From NCBI GenBank assembly GCA_965199945.1, contig OZ241354.1, positions 3,162,001-3,226,000 on the forward strand: a stretch of 64,000 nt of DNA, written 5' to 3'. The notes under the pieces were generated by a model. That model saw only the letters and a list, made by a program, of their open reading frames with translations. It had not been told where the DNA came from and ran no database searches. The DNA comes from VXYL01 sp965199945. Its GTDB lineage: Bacteria; Pseudomonadota; Gammaproteobacteria; Pseudomonadales; Azotimanducaceae. The position numbers and the translations under genes are program-made. This document shows, piece by piece, positions 15,033-23,464 of the stretch. Position 1 is the stretch's first letter; the number at the start of each line of letters is the position of its first letter.

Positions 15033-16433
15033 CTACTGGTCGCGGCGGAGGTTGTTGCGCACCAGAACGCTGCCGTCGCCGGCGCCCATGTACCGCTCCA
15101 ACAGTGGATGGGGGCAGGCGCCGTCCGAACTGTTCTCGTAGCTGCCATGCACGAGGCGAAAGCGTTGCGTGGCGAAGTCGCGGTTGGGATCGAAGCGGTA
15201 GGCGTGGATGCGCGCCAGAAAGTCGTTGAAGGCCATGCAGGCGGCCTGCATGTTCACGGAGATGACCGCAGGTTGCTCTTCTCCCACCGCGGCCAGGTAG
15301 CCTGCCTCCCGCTGTCGGCGGTAGTGCGCAAGGTCGTGGCGGCGGGCGTTTTCGGCCGCGACCTGCTCCATGGTGTAGGCACCCCGGGCGAGCAGGCTCG
15401 CGCCTTGCGGGTGAACGTAGTGCGAAACCGCGTCGGCCGCTTGGATTCCGCCCCGTCCGTCCGCCTCGATGTGGACGCCGACGTCGAAGTACGGAATGAG
15501 GTTGGCGCTGGCGAGACAATCCAAGTGGTAGCGGCCGAAGGCCGTGTCCACGCAGCCGAAGATCACGTCGCAATCCACCAAGGCAGCCAGCACTTCGGCG
15601 GAGTCCGTCTGCGCCTGCAAGCACTCCACCCGGCAGCCGGTGCCCATGCGTTCCACGGCGTCCTTCAATGCAGCTGCTTTCCGGCGACGCGCACGCGCAT
15701 CCTCGAACGACGAGTTGACGATGCGGTTGAGGTTCTTCTCCTCCACGACGTCGTCGTCCACCAGCGTCAGTGCGCCGATGCCGTTGCGAGCGAGCAGCTC
15801 GACCGCGATGCTGCCGGTGCCGGAACATCCGACCACGCCGACGCGCATGGTGCGCAAGAGCGCCAAGGTGCCGCTGCCGAAGGTCTGGGCAAGTTTGTCG
15901 TTCAGCGCAGCGGTCATCCCCTGTGCCGGTCGCGGCGCCTTCCAAAAGCGAATGTCGTCGCCGACGACGGCGACGGTCTCCATCTCTGCGAATTCGCCTC
16001 GGTCGTTCACCGCGCGGCCAAGAAGTTGCCCATCGGGAAGCATGATCGCAGCGCCGTTTGTGCGCCCGTCGTCGAACCAATTGCAGACGGAGGCGAAAAG
16101 CGCCCGGTCGTTCTCGTCGTCCAGCGGAGAGAACGCCGCGTGACCGTTTGGATGGGAATGAACAGTGACTATGGATTGCCCGTTGCGGTCGATCTCGGCG
16201 ATCCGTTCCGGCGGCAAGTGGTCCTCGAACGGCCATGAAACGCGACCTTGCTGGCGCTGCGAGCGGTCATGTGGGAGATGAAGCTCCTCCGCCGCAAGCA
16301 ATCGCTGCGTGCGCCGCCCAGTGCCCCGATTGCAGAGCAGGATCGCCGCCGCTTCCAAGCCGTCGCCAGGAAACAGGTAGCCGTGCAGTGCGGCGTGTTG
16401 CTGCGCCGTCATGGCCAAGACGATGGCGTTCAT
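15033..16433 (-). CDS. JAB deubiquitinase-like and E1-like adenylyltransferase fusion
   Basis: 466 aa. The N-terminal domain (about 1-165) is a JAB/MPN metalloprotease with V-H-S-H-P ... S-P-L-D (His92, His94, Ser102, Asp105), which would cleave after a ubiquitin-like tail. The C-terminal domain (about 180-466) is a ThiF/E1 fold with G-C-S-G-T-G-S (202-208), L-V-D-D-D-V-V-E-E-K-N-L-N-R (224-237) and V-D-T-A-F-G-R. E1 enzymes activate the C-terminal glycine with ATP and usually pass it to a cysteine; the equivalent loop here reads H-P-Q-G-A-S-L-L-A-R-G (341-351), with serine but no cysteine. The start overlaps the E2 stop (ATGA). Fusion of both activities should link processing to activation. 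Confidence 0.85.
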   Translation of the reverse strand: MNAIVLAMTAQQHAALHGYLFPGDGLEAAAILLCNRGTGRRTQRLLAAEELHLPHDRSQRQQGRVSWPFEDHLPPERIAEIDRNGQSIVTVHSHPNGHAAFSPLDDENDRALFASVCNWFDDGRTNGAAIMLPDGQLLGRAVNDRGEFAEMETVAVVGDDIRFWKAPRPAQGMTAALNDKLAQTFGSGTLALLRTMRVGVVGCSGTGSIAVELLARNGIGALTLVDDDVVEEKNLNRIVNSSFEDARARRRKAAALKDAVERMGTGCRVECLQAQTDSAEVLAALVDCDVIFGCVDTAFGRYHLDCLASANLIPYFDVGVHIEADGRGGIQAADAVSHYVHPQGASLLARGAYTMEQVAAENARRHDLAHYRRQREAGYLAAVGEEQPAVISVNMQAACMAFNDFLARIHAYRFDPNRDFATQRFRLVHGSYENSSDGACPHPLLERYMGAGDGSVLVRNNLRRDQ

Positions 16434-16819
16434 CGCGCGGCTTCAGACTCTAGTTCGTGCCTGACGTACTCGAGGTGGGCCACGAGGCTGTCTTTCCCTG
16501 GGATCCACTGGTAGTGCCGCGACCACCGCTGCCAAGTCACCCCGAAGTGGGACTCGTCGGCCAGCGCGTTGATCGGAGCACCGTCTCGCCGATGTATTGG
16601 CGGGTTGAGATAGAACATGTCGATCGGCACGCCCGGATATCCGCTCGGCACCAGCACCATCAACGTCGTTTCGCTTTCGGCGTAGCCTTCGGGAAGGGCA
16701 TAAGGGCACACGAACAATCCAAACTTGCCCTCGCCCTCCATGTCCTTGCGCCACAGGCTGGGGTGGTGCGCGTTCAGGTACTCCACATCCTCGGGCAGCA
16801 ATGCGTAGGGGTCATCCAT
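16430..16819 (-). CDS. E2-like conjugating protein (Prok-E2_E type)
   Basis: 129 aa from the ATG at 16819, inside the last codons of the ubiquitin-like gene (8-base overlap). It reads as a UBC-fold protein of the prokaryotic E2 class E: L-L-P-E-D-V-E-Y-L, strands L-M-V-L-V-P-S-G-Y-P and M-F-Y-L-N-P-P-I (HPN-like region), then W-Q-R-W-S-R-H-Y-Q-W (96-105), and a C-terminal helix. The only cysteine is Cys38, in an early strand rather than after the HPN-like segment, so the usual thioester nucleophile is missing; Ser100 or another residue might serve. It is expected to receive the activated ubiquitin-like protein from the fused E1. Confidence 0.75.
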   Translation of the reverse strand: MDDPYALLPEDVEYLNAHHPSLWRKDMEGEGKFGLFVCPYALPEGYAESETTLMVLVPSGYPGVPIDMFYLNPPIHRRDGAPINALADESHFGVTWQRWSRHYQWIPGKDSLVAHLEYVRHELESEAAR

Positions 16820-17579
16820 CGCCTTGCTGCGCCTGCCGGCGAACCGTCTCGAAGCGTTCCACGCCCGGCGTGCAAAGATCGACCTTCTGCTCCGGCAGTA
16901 CGCGCATTCGGCGCCCGCCATGCAGTTTCTGGTTCAGCGACCAGTCGTGATCGTTCTTGTCCACCAAGGCGAGTATCTCCGCGCCAGTGATCGCAGCGGT
17001 TGCCACCGTGTGCTTCGTGCCGTCTACGCGAATGCGGTACTTGTGGCCTCTCGGCGGGCGACGGTCGTGCTTGCCGCATTCCTCCACGTCGATCTCGGCG
17101 TCCCCTTCCTGGCCTGGAGGAACCACGAAGTAGACGTCCGCCTCCTGCACCACGATGGTGATGTCGTCGCCGATTTCCACGTCGATGTCGCCCACGGATT
17201 CGATGAACAGCCGCCCGTTCGGCAATTCGGCATCGTTCGCTTTGATGTCGGCGCCCGTGCTCTTGGCGCGTTGAATTTCGATGGGCTGCCCATTGAGCGT
17301 CGGGCGAATCGTCGGAGACGGACTCGCGTCGCTGGCCTCTTCGCCGGCGAGATTCCCCTCGCTGGCAAGTTGCTCGCCGCCTCGAAGCAGAACATGGTCC
17401 GATGGAGAGAGCGGCGTTGGCGCTTGGCCTGCTCGCGCAAGGAACAACGAGCGTTTGCCAAGCACTTCCCCGAGGGCATCCGCACGTTGCAACCCCAACG
17501 CAACCGTCGCCGGCTGGCCATCGATTTCAACGTTGCCTTTCACCTGCGCCTCCTGCTTTGCGGGAGCGTCAAGGGCCAC
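16812..17579 (-). CDS. Multi-ubiquitin-like domain protein
   Basis: 255 aa from a GTG at 17579. At least two, perhaps three, ubiquitin-like segments are arranged in tandem: a degenerate one at about 14-70, a second at 95-165 (L-N-G-Q-P-I-E-I ... V-V-Q-E-A-D-V-Y-F-V-V), and a canonical Multi_ubiq-type domain at 178-248 (Y-R-I-R-V-D-G-T-K, I-T-G-A-E-I-L-A-L, V-D-L-C-T-P-G-V-E-R-F). The chain ends Q-Q-G-D-G, giving a terminal glycine suitable for activation. It is the first gene of the operon; an extended -10 (TGGTAGCCT, 17586-17594) would put transcription almost at the GTG. It is the presumed modifier conjugated by the downstream enzymes. Confidence 0.8.
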   Translation of the reverse strand: MALDAPAKQEAQVKGNVEIDGQPATVALGLQRADALGEVLGKRSLFLARAGQAPTPLSPSDHVLLRGGEQLASEGNLAGEEASDASPSPTIRPTLNGQPIEIQRAKSTGADIKANDAELPNGRLFIESVGDIDVEIGDDITIVVQEADVYFVVPPGQEGDAEIDVEECGKHDRRPPRGHKYRIRVDGTKHTVATAAITGAEILALVDKNDHDWSLNQKLHGGRRMRVLPEQKVDLCTPGVERFETVRRQAQQGDG

Positions 17580-17657
17580 TTGCGTAGGCTACCACAGGCA
17601 CCGCGCACGACCCGGTGCGGCGGCAACGGGCACCGGCGCGTTGATCTCGCCTAGCGG

Positions 17658-18884
17658 TCATCCTTCCAGAGCCTGCTCGAAATCCTCGAGCAGGTCTTCC
17701 GTCTCCTCGATGCCGGTGGAGATGCGCACCAGCGAGTCCGCAATGCCCATGCTGGCGCGGCGTTCGGGGCCCATCTCGTGGTAGATGGTCTGCGCCACGG
17801 GGATGGCCAGGGTGCGGTTGTCGCCGAGGTTGCTGGACTTGATGACGACCTTGAGCCGGTTGAGAAAAGCGAAGGCATCCATGCCGTCGATCAGCTCGAA
17901 GCTGAACAGGCCGCCTGGGCGCCGGAACAGCGCTTGGGCGCGCTCGTGTTCCGGGTGGGTGGCCAAGCCTGGGTAGTAGACGCGCCGAACCAGGCGATGC
18001 GCGGCGAGAAAGTTCGCCAAGCGCTGCGCGTTGTCGCACTGCCGTTCCTGGCGCAAGGCGAGGGTCTCCGCGCCCAGCCCCAAGTGATGCGCCGCTTCGG
18101 CGCCGAGTGCTGCGCCGAAGTCGCGCAGCCCCTTCTTGCGGATCTGCGTGATCGCCCACTTTTCGGGGCCGCCCTTCCGGTACGTCTCGTAGATGTTGCC
18201 GAAGGTGCGCCAGTCGAACTTGCCCGTTTCCGTCACCGCGCCGCCCAGGGCATTGCCGTGGCCACCGATGTACTTGGTGAGGCTGTTGACGATCAACGAC
18301 GCATCCACGGCGACGGGCTGGAAGAGATAGGGCGAGGTCATGGTGTTGTCCACCACATAGGCGACTCCGCGCTCCCTGCACAATGCGCCGATGCCGGCCA
18401 GGTCGCTCACCTGGGTTCGCGGATTGGCGATGGTCTCCACGAACACCAGCCGCGTATTCGGCCGCAGCGCCTCCGCCACGGCGGACGCCCGCGTGGCATC
18501 GACGAACGTCACGTCCAGGCCGTGCGCCGCGAAGCTCTGGAACAGGCTGTTGGTGTTGCCGAACAGAAACGAACTGGAGACGAAGTGGTCGCCCTTGCGC
18601 AACAGGGCGAAGAGCAGCGTGCCGATGGCGGCCATGCCGGTGCCGAAGCACACCGTGGCGACGCCGCGCTCCATGCGGCTGATCTTCGCTTCGAGGGCAG
18701 AGACGGTGGGGTTGACCTGCCGCCCGTAGGAGTAGCCCGCGCTTTTGCCTTGGAACACGTCCGCAAGGCCCTGCACGTCCTCGTAGCCGTAGGCCACGGT
18801 GGCGTGGACGGGCTTGTGCAGCGAGCCGTGCTCGATGGCATCGCGCCGATCCGAGTGGACGATGGACGTGGTGAAACCGCGCAT
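17658..18884 (-). CDS. Cystathionine gamma-synthase-family PLP enzyme
   Basis: 408 aa, Cys/Met metabolism PLP-dependent family (type I fold, cytoplasmic). The family features are S-Y-G-R-Q-V-N-P-T near residue 52, A-T-V-C-F-G-T-G-M-A-A near 76, a V-V-D-N-T segment and the PLP lysine in N-S-L-T-K-Y-I-G-G-H-G-N-A near 203. Possible activities are homocysteine synthase, cystathionine gamma-synthase or a gamma-lyase; sequence alone does not separate them. It is transcribed toward the ubiquitin-like operon, 78 bases away, so read-through is possible. Confidence 0.85.
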   Translation of the reverse strand: MRGFTTSIVHSDRRDAIEHGSLHKPVHATVAYGYEDVQGLADVFQGKSAGYSYGRQVNPTVSALEAKISRMERGVATVCFGTGMAAIGTLLFALLRKGDHFVSSSFLFGNTNSLFQSFAAHGLDVTFVDATRASAVAEALRPNTRLVFVETIANPRTQVSDLAGIGALCRERGVAYVVDNTMTSPYLFQPVAVDASLIVNSLTKYIGGHGNALGGAVTETGKFDWRTFGNIYETYRKGGPEKWAITQIRKKGLRDFGAALGAEAAHHLGLGAETLALRQERQCDNAQRLANFLAAHRLVRRVYYPGLATHPEHERAQALFRRPGGLFSFELIDGMDAFAFLNRLKVVIKSSNLGDNRTLAIPVAQTIYHEMGPERRASMGIADSLVRISTGIEETEDLLEDFEQALEG

Positions 18885-18984
18885 GGGGGCAGTTTACGCG
18901 CTCGCCGCACGGTGGGCAGCCAACGGCACAGGCGGAAGTCCTGCGCGAGATCGCCCCTGCTGGCGGCCTCGGCCGACGTCCCCG

Positions 18985-19482
18985 TCAGTAGATGCCCGCT
19001 TCCAGCCCCGCGGCGAGCGTCATCCCCAGTTCGCGGCACGACTCCAAGTGGCAGTCCTGCACGTCGCCTCGGGCGATCACCGGCGACTGCACTTCCACGA
19101 ACGGATAGCCGCCGGCGATGCGGCGAATGGCGCGCAAGGCACCCCGGCCGTCGTTGCCCGCGCTGATGAAGATGGCGTAGGGGAGCGGTTGCAGCTTGCC
19201 TTCAACGGCGTAGAAGGTGCGGTCCAGGAAGTCCTTCATGCCGCCGGACATGTATCCGAAGTTCTCCGGCGTGCCGAGCAGCAGGGCCTGCGCCCAGAGC
19301 AGGTCTTCCGCACCGGCTTCGCGGGTCGTGCGCACCCGCACCTGCACGTTCTCGATCAGCGGGTCCGTCGCGCCCTCGCGCACGGCTTCGGCCAGCTTGC
19401 CGGTGCGCCCGGTCTGCGTGTGGTAGACGACGAGCAGCGCCTTGCCGGCCGGCGCTTCCTCCTCAGCAGGCGTGGGAACCAT
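18985..19482 (-). CDS. Flavodoxin-like NAD(P)H-dependent FMN protein
   Basis: 165 aa. The flavodoxin fold shows the FMN phosphate loop Y-H-T-Q-T-G-R-T-G-K-L-A (about 20-31) and the isoalloxazine loops G-T-P-E-N-F-G-Y-M-S-G-G-M-K-D-F-L-D-R. Such proteins are NAD(P)H:quinone or azo-type reductases or electron carriers. It lies 100 bases upstream of the PLP enzyme gene in the same direction, and diverges from ilvA. Confidence 0.85.
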   Translation of the reverse strand: MVPTPAEEEAPAGKALLVVYHTQTGRTGKLAEAVREGATDPLIENVQVRVRTTREAGAEDLLWAQALLLGTPENFGYMSGGMKDFLDRTFYAVEGKLQPLPYAIFISAGNDGRGALRAIRRIAGGYPFVEVQSPVIARGDVQDCHLESCRELGMTLAAGLEAGIY

Positions 19483-19566
19483 CGGTGTTCATGGCCTGGT
19501 CGGCACTGGCGGCAAGTGTAGGATGGCAAGGCATCGAGCCAACCTACCACAGGCGGCGGAGCGCAC

Positions 19567-20772
19567 ATGGCGGTCACCTTGCAGGCCATCGAGGAAGCGC
19601 GGGCGCGGATCGCCGCGCACGTCGCGGTCACGCCCCTTGCCCGCTCGGAGGTGCTGTCTTCGCGCCTGAACGCGGATGTCCACCTGAAGTACGAGAACCT
19701 GCAGTTCACCGCCTCCTTCAAGGAACGGGGTGCACTGAACAGGCTGCTGCTCTTGCGCGACGCCGAGCGGCGCCGCGGCGTGGCGGCGATGTCCGCCGGC
19801 AACCACGCCCAGGCGCTGGCCTACCACGGTTCCAGGCTCGGCATCCCGGTCTGCATCGTGATGCCGCGCAACACGCCGAACACGAAGGTGGCGCAAACGA
19901 AGGTGTTCGGCGCGGAAGTCGTGCTGCACGGCAGCCGGTTTGCGGAAACGCTGGCGTTCACGCAGCAACTGGCGGCGGAGCGCGGCTGCACCCTCGTCCA
20001 TCCCTTCGACGACGAGGCGGTGATCGCCGGCCAAGGCACGCTGGGGCTGGAAATGCTGGAACAGGCGCCGGACCTGGACACGCTGGTCGTGCCCGTGGGC
20101 GGCGGCGGACTCGTCAGCGGCGTTGCCGTCGCCGCCAAGGCGCAGCGCCCAGCCGTGCGCGTGATTGGCGTGCAGGCGAAACGCTTCTCCGCCGCCGCCG
20201 CGCTCTTCAACGGCGAGCCGGTGGCGGCACCCGCCGCCGGCACGGTGGCCGAGGGCATCGCCGTAGAGACGCCAGGCGAGTACACCATGCCCATCATCCG
20301 CGAACACGTCGATCAACTGACGACCGTGGACGAACAGGACATCGAACGCGCCATCTTCGCGCTGCTGGAAGTCGAAAAGACCGTCGCCGAAGGCGCCGGC
20401 GCAGCGGCCTTGGCCGCCCTTCTGGCGAACCCCGCCTTGGCGACCGGCAAGACCGTCCTCGTGCTGAGCGGCGGCAACATCGACATGATGATCCTCTCCT
20501 CCGTGCTGCAACGCGGCCTCGTGCGCAGCCGCCGGCTGGTGCGCTTGGCGGTGGAAATCTCCGACGTGCCAGGCACTCTGGGGGCCCTCGCCAGCATCAT
20601 CGGCGAACTGGACAGCAACATCGTGGACATCGTGCATCAACGCGCATTCCGAGCGTCCTCGGCCCGGGCGACCGTCGTGGAACTGGTGCTGCAGATGCGC
20701 GGGGAGGAACAGGTGGAGGCGGTGCTCGAGGCGCTGCGGGAACGGGGCTATCAGGCGCGGCTGGCGGACTGA
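19567..20772 (+). CDS. ilvA: Threonine ammonia-lyase with C-terminal ACT domain
   Basis: 401 aa. It deaminates threonine to 2-oxobutanoate, the entry step to isoleucine, using PLP. The catalytic domain has K-Y-E-N-L-Q-F-T-A-S-F-K-E-R-G-A (PLP lysine near 52), S-A-G-N-H-A-Q-A and the phosphate-binding G-G-G-G-L. The C-terminal 75 residues form one ACT domain (V-R-L-A-V-E-I-S-D-V-P-G-T-L). The length and single ACT domain match the roughly 400-aa class rather than the 514-aa E. coli IlvA with two ACT-like units. The end overlaps a convergent ATPase gene by 22 bases. Confidence 0.9.
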   Translation: MAVTLQAIEEARARIAAHVAVTPLARSEVLSSRLNADVHLKYENLQFTASFKERGALNRLLLLRDAERRRGVAAMSAGNHAQALAYHGSRLGIPVCIVMPRNTPNTKVAQTKVFGAEVVLHGSRFAETLAFTQQLAAERGCTLVHPFDDEAVIAGQGTLGLEMLEQAPDLDTLVVPVGGGGLVSGVAVAAKAQRPAVRVIGVQAKRFSAAAALFNGEPVAAPAAGTVAEGIAVETPGEYTMPIIREHVDQLTTVDEQDIERAIFALLEVEKTVAEGAGAAALAALLANPALATGKTVLVLSGGNIDMMILSSVLQRGLVRSRRLVRLAVEISDVPGTLGALASIIGELDSNIVDIVHQRAFRASSARATVVELVLQMRGEEQVEAVLEALRERGYQARLAD

Positions 20773-21935
20773 GACTTGACGCGGAGGGAATGCGCCGGAG
20801 CCGCGCGTTGACGCACATAAGCCATCAGCGATGGGATCCCTGGCTGCCAAGCCACTGGCGGTTGCTGGTTCGGCGGGCACCAGATGTAGCCCAAGGCGTT
20901 GAGTTTCTCGCGGAGGGCGAGGCGGGAACTTGCGGATGCGGCGACGGTCTGCAACGCCGCGTCGACGTGGCCGTCGGACACGCCTTCGGTTTGTTGGAAC
21001 ACCGGGGCGAGTGCCACGGCGGCAGGCAGGAGGTCGCGGCCTTCCAGCTCCCGATAGCGGTTCTGGTAGTAGTTCGTGGTGCGCGAGAGGACGACCGGGC
21101 GCACTTGATCCAAGTCGTCGGCGTCGAGGCAGGTCGCGTCCGAGGCTCGCTGCCGCTCCCACTCCCGCTGCCATAGGGCCTCGCCCCAAAGCTGAATGAA
21201 GTACGGATAGCGCTGGCTCGCTTCGACGGCCGCATCCAGTGCGTTCGGGTCGAAATCGACGCTTTGGGCGCGGAGTGGTTCGGCCAGCGCATCGCGGGCG
21301 GCATCCTTGCTCAGCAATCCGATGCCCAGCTGGCCGCTGCCGAGCCGTTCCCAGAAAGTGGCGTTCATCGTATCGAGGTGCGCCGGCAAGCCTGGCGTTC
21401 CGGCGAGGACGAGCAGAAAGGGCGCTTCGTCGCGCACGGATTGGCTGGCGTTCAGCAAGATCCTGCCCACGGCCGCATCGAGGGTGTGCGCTTCGTCGAC
21501 GAGCACGGCGAGCGGCTTGGCGCGGCAACGCGCGATCAGCCGCGCCTTCAAGCTCGCCGGCGTGTTCGCCGACGTGTCCCACTCCACCGAGCCCACCGTG
21601 GAGACGCCCACTTTGCGTGGAAGGAGCTTCGCCAGGCCACGGCGCGGCGCCAACACGTCCACCAGCGCCTTGCCGGTCGGAATCTCGTCCGGCGTCAACG
21701 CAACCACGTCGGCAGAGGGCTCGGCGTTCCGCGCGAGCTGCTTGAACCAGTTGAGCAGCACGGTCTTGCCGTTGCCGCGCGGCCCGATCATGACCACGTC
21801 GTGCGGCGGCGAGGCGCCGGAGGCCAAATCCGCCAAGCACCGCCGCAGCACGTCCTGCTCCGTCGCGCGCCCAGTCAACACCGGCGGCGTGGCGCCGCTG
21901 CCGGGCGTGAACAGGCGCTGCCGAGGCTCTGGCAT
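20751..21935 (-). CDS. AAA+ ATPase (AAA_16/ORC-like)
   Basis: 394 aa from the ATG at 21935. The Walker A is G-P-R-G-N-G-K-T-V-L-L (about residue 51), Walker B reads L-A-V-L-V-D-E-A-H-T-L-D, and a sensor-like V-L-A-G-T-P-G-L follows, giving an AAA_16/ORC-type module. The C-terminal third is probably a winged helix (V-S-D-G-H-V-D-A-A-L, L-N-A-L-G-Y-I-W). Such stand-alone ATPases are frequent in accessory regions but their role is unknown. The 3' end overlaps ilvA by 22 bases on the opposite strand. Confidence 0.75.
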   Translation of the reverse strand: MPEPRQRLFTPGSGATPPVLTGRATEQDVLRRCLADLASGASPPHDVVMIGPRGNGKTVLLNWFKQLARNAEPSADVVALTPDEIPTGKALVDVLAPRRGLAKLLPRKVGVSTVGSVEWDTSANTPASLKARLIARCRAKPLAVLVDEAHTLDAAVGRILLNASQSVRDEAPFLLVLAGTPGLPAHLDTMNATFWERLGSGQLGIGLLSKDAARDALAEPLRAQSVDFDPNALDAAVEASQRYPYFIQLWGEALWQREWERQRASDATCLDADDLDQVRPVVLSRTTNYYQNRYRELEGRDLLPAAVALAPVFQQTEGVSDGHVDAALQTVAASASSRLALREKLNALGYIWCPPNQQPPVAWQPGIPSLMAYVRQRAAPAHSLRVKSQSASRA

Positions 21936-22066
21936 CGGCGGATTATGGCACCGCGCTGGCGCACTGCACCGACGCTGCAAGCGACGCAAGCGACGCAAAG
22001 AGTCGTGGTTGACAGCGCCAGGCACTGTGCCAAGCTAAGTTCACCGCTGGTTCCGGAGACGCGCAC

Positions 22067-22498
22067 ATGATCGTTCGGCTCGACCACATTGGCGTCGTGG
22101 CGCACAGCATCGACGAGGCGATGGCCACGCTGGAGGGCAAGCTCGGCTTTCCTCTCGATTCGCGCACGCCGCTGCCGGACGGCGCCTACTTCGCGCCCGA
22201 GGGCACGCACAACTATTTCTTCCAGATCGGCAGCGGCGAGACGCAGATCGAGGTGCTCGTTCCCGTTCGCCCGGAAGCCGGCACCTACAAGTACCTGCAG
22301 CGCTTCGGGCCCGGCCTGCACCATTGGGGCTACGCCTGCGAAGACGTGGCGGCGGAAGCCGAGCGGCTGCGCGGCGAAGGACTGCGCCAGATCGACCTCG
22401 GCGGGCGGCCAGACGGCGAGCGCACGGACGTCGCCTTCTTCCACCCGAAGAGCGCCGGCGGCATTCTGACGGAGCTGGTGCCCCTGCGCCCGCGCTGA
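22067..22498 (+). CDS. VOC-family (methylmalonyl-CoA epimerase-like) protein
   Basis: 143 aa, vicinal oxygen chelate fold with two beta-alpha-beta-beta-beta units. The metal-ligand pattern is visible: L-D-H-I-G-V-V near the start, Q-I-E-V-L-V near 62, H-H-W-G-Y near 84 and a late L-T-E-L-V-P. This resembles methylmalonyl-CoA epimerases and related glyoxalase-like lyases. It converges with an LLM oxidoreductase gene 35 bases away; a link to acyl-CoA metabolism with the nearby crotonase is only inferred. Confidence 0.75.
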   Translation: MIVRLDHIGVVAHSIDEAMATLEGKLGFPLDSRTPLPDGAYFAPEGTHNYFFQIGSGETQIEVLVPVRPEAGTYKYLQRFGPGLHHWGYACEDVAAEAERLRGEGLRQIDLGGRPDGERTDVAFFHPKSAGGILTELVPLRPR

Positions 22499-22533
22499 TT
22501 CCCTTCCGTGACGCCGCTCGCCGGGCGAGGCGC

Positions 22534-23403
22534 CTAGGCGCGCCCCTTCACCTCCGCCACGACTTTCGCATAGCGGTCGAGAACCGGCAGCACGGCGTCC
22601 GCCTGCTCCGAGGGCAGACCGAAGATCACGTGGTCGAAGCCTTGGCCGATGCGCCCGACGACGCGCTCCGCATCGGGCGGCGTGCCGAAGAGCGCCAGAT
22701 CCAAGTCCTCCACCTTGCGCCCTTTGGCGGCCATGGCCTCCTGCAGGCGCTCCATGTTGCCCGAACCAAGGCCGCCGATGGGCATCCAGCCGTCCGCGTA
22801 GTCGGCGATGCGGTCGAAGACCCACTTCGAGTTGGCACCGATCCAAATCGGCGGGCCGTTCTTCTGCACCGGCTTGGGGTAGCTCCAGAGCGGGTCGAAA
22901 TCCACGTACTGGCCGTGGAACTCGGCCTCGTCGTTGTTCCAGATCTCGCGCATGGCGAGCACTTTCTCCCGCGTCATCGCCCAGCGGTTCTTGTAGTCCG
23001 CGCCGTGGTTCTCCATCTCCTCGCGGTTCCAGCCGGCGCCGATGCCGATGACGGCGCGCCCGTTGGAGATCATGTCCAGCGACGCGATCTCCTTGGCGGT
23101 GGTGATCGGGTCGCGTTCGATGACGAGGCAGATGCCGGTGCCGAGCAGGATGCGCTCCGTCACGGCCGCGCACGCGCCCAACGCCACGAACGGATCGTGG
23201 GCGTGCCAATACTGCTTCGGCAGTTCGCCGCCGCCTGGGAACGGCGTGGCGCGGCTCGCCGGAATGTGCGTGTGCTCGGGGAAAAACAGGCTGTCGAAGC
23301 CGCGCTCCTCCACGGCCTTCGCCAGTTCCACGGGCTGCATGCCGTAGTCCGTGGGGAAGGTGCTGACGCCGAACTTGGTGTTCTCGATGCCGCCGAATGC
23401 CAT
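22534..23403 (-). CDS. LLM-class flavin/F420-dependent oxidoreductase 1
   Basis: 289 aa luciferase-like TIM barrel. Signatures include F-P-E-H-T-H-I-P, G-T-G-I-C-L-V-I-E-R-D-P-I-T-T-A-K-E and G-R-A-V-I-G-I-G-A-G-W-N-R-E-E-M, matching the TIGR03619-like F420-dependent group. Whether it uses FMN or F420 cannot be decided, since no F420 synthesis genes are in the window. It follows the crotonase gene by 61 bases on the same strand and may be co-transcribed with it. Confidence 0.85.
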   Translation of the reverse strand: MAFGGIENTKFGVSTFPTDYGMQPVELAKAVEERGFDSLFFPEHTHIPASRATPFPGGGELPKQYWHAHDPFVALGACAAVTERILLGTGICLVIERDPITTAKEIASLDMISNGRAVIGIGAGWNREEMENHGADYKNRWAMTREKVLAMREIWNNDEAEFHGQYVDFDPLWSYPKPVQKNGPPIWIGANSKWVFDRIADYADGWMPIGGLGSGNMERLQEAMAAKGRKVEDLDLALFGTPPDAERVVGRIGQGFDHVIFGLPSEQADAVLPVLDRYAKVVAEVKGRA

Positions 23404-23464
23404 GTTCTCTCCTCGTGTCGTCGAGCGGTGGGGCGCAGCTTAGCTTAACGCCGGCGCGAGGCGT

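Noticed and set aside
16430..16921. A longer E2-like protein starting at 16921
   Set aside because: The first 34 codons are Arg-rich and lie within the ubiquitin-like gene; the family resemblance starts at M-D-D-P-Y at 16819.
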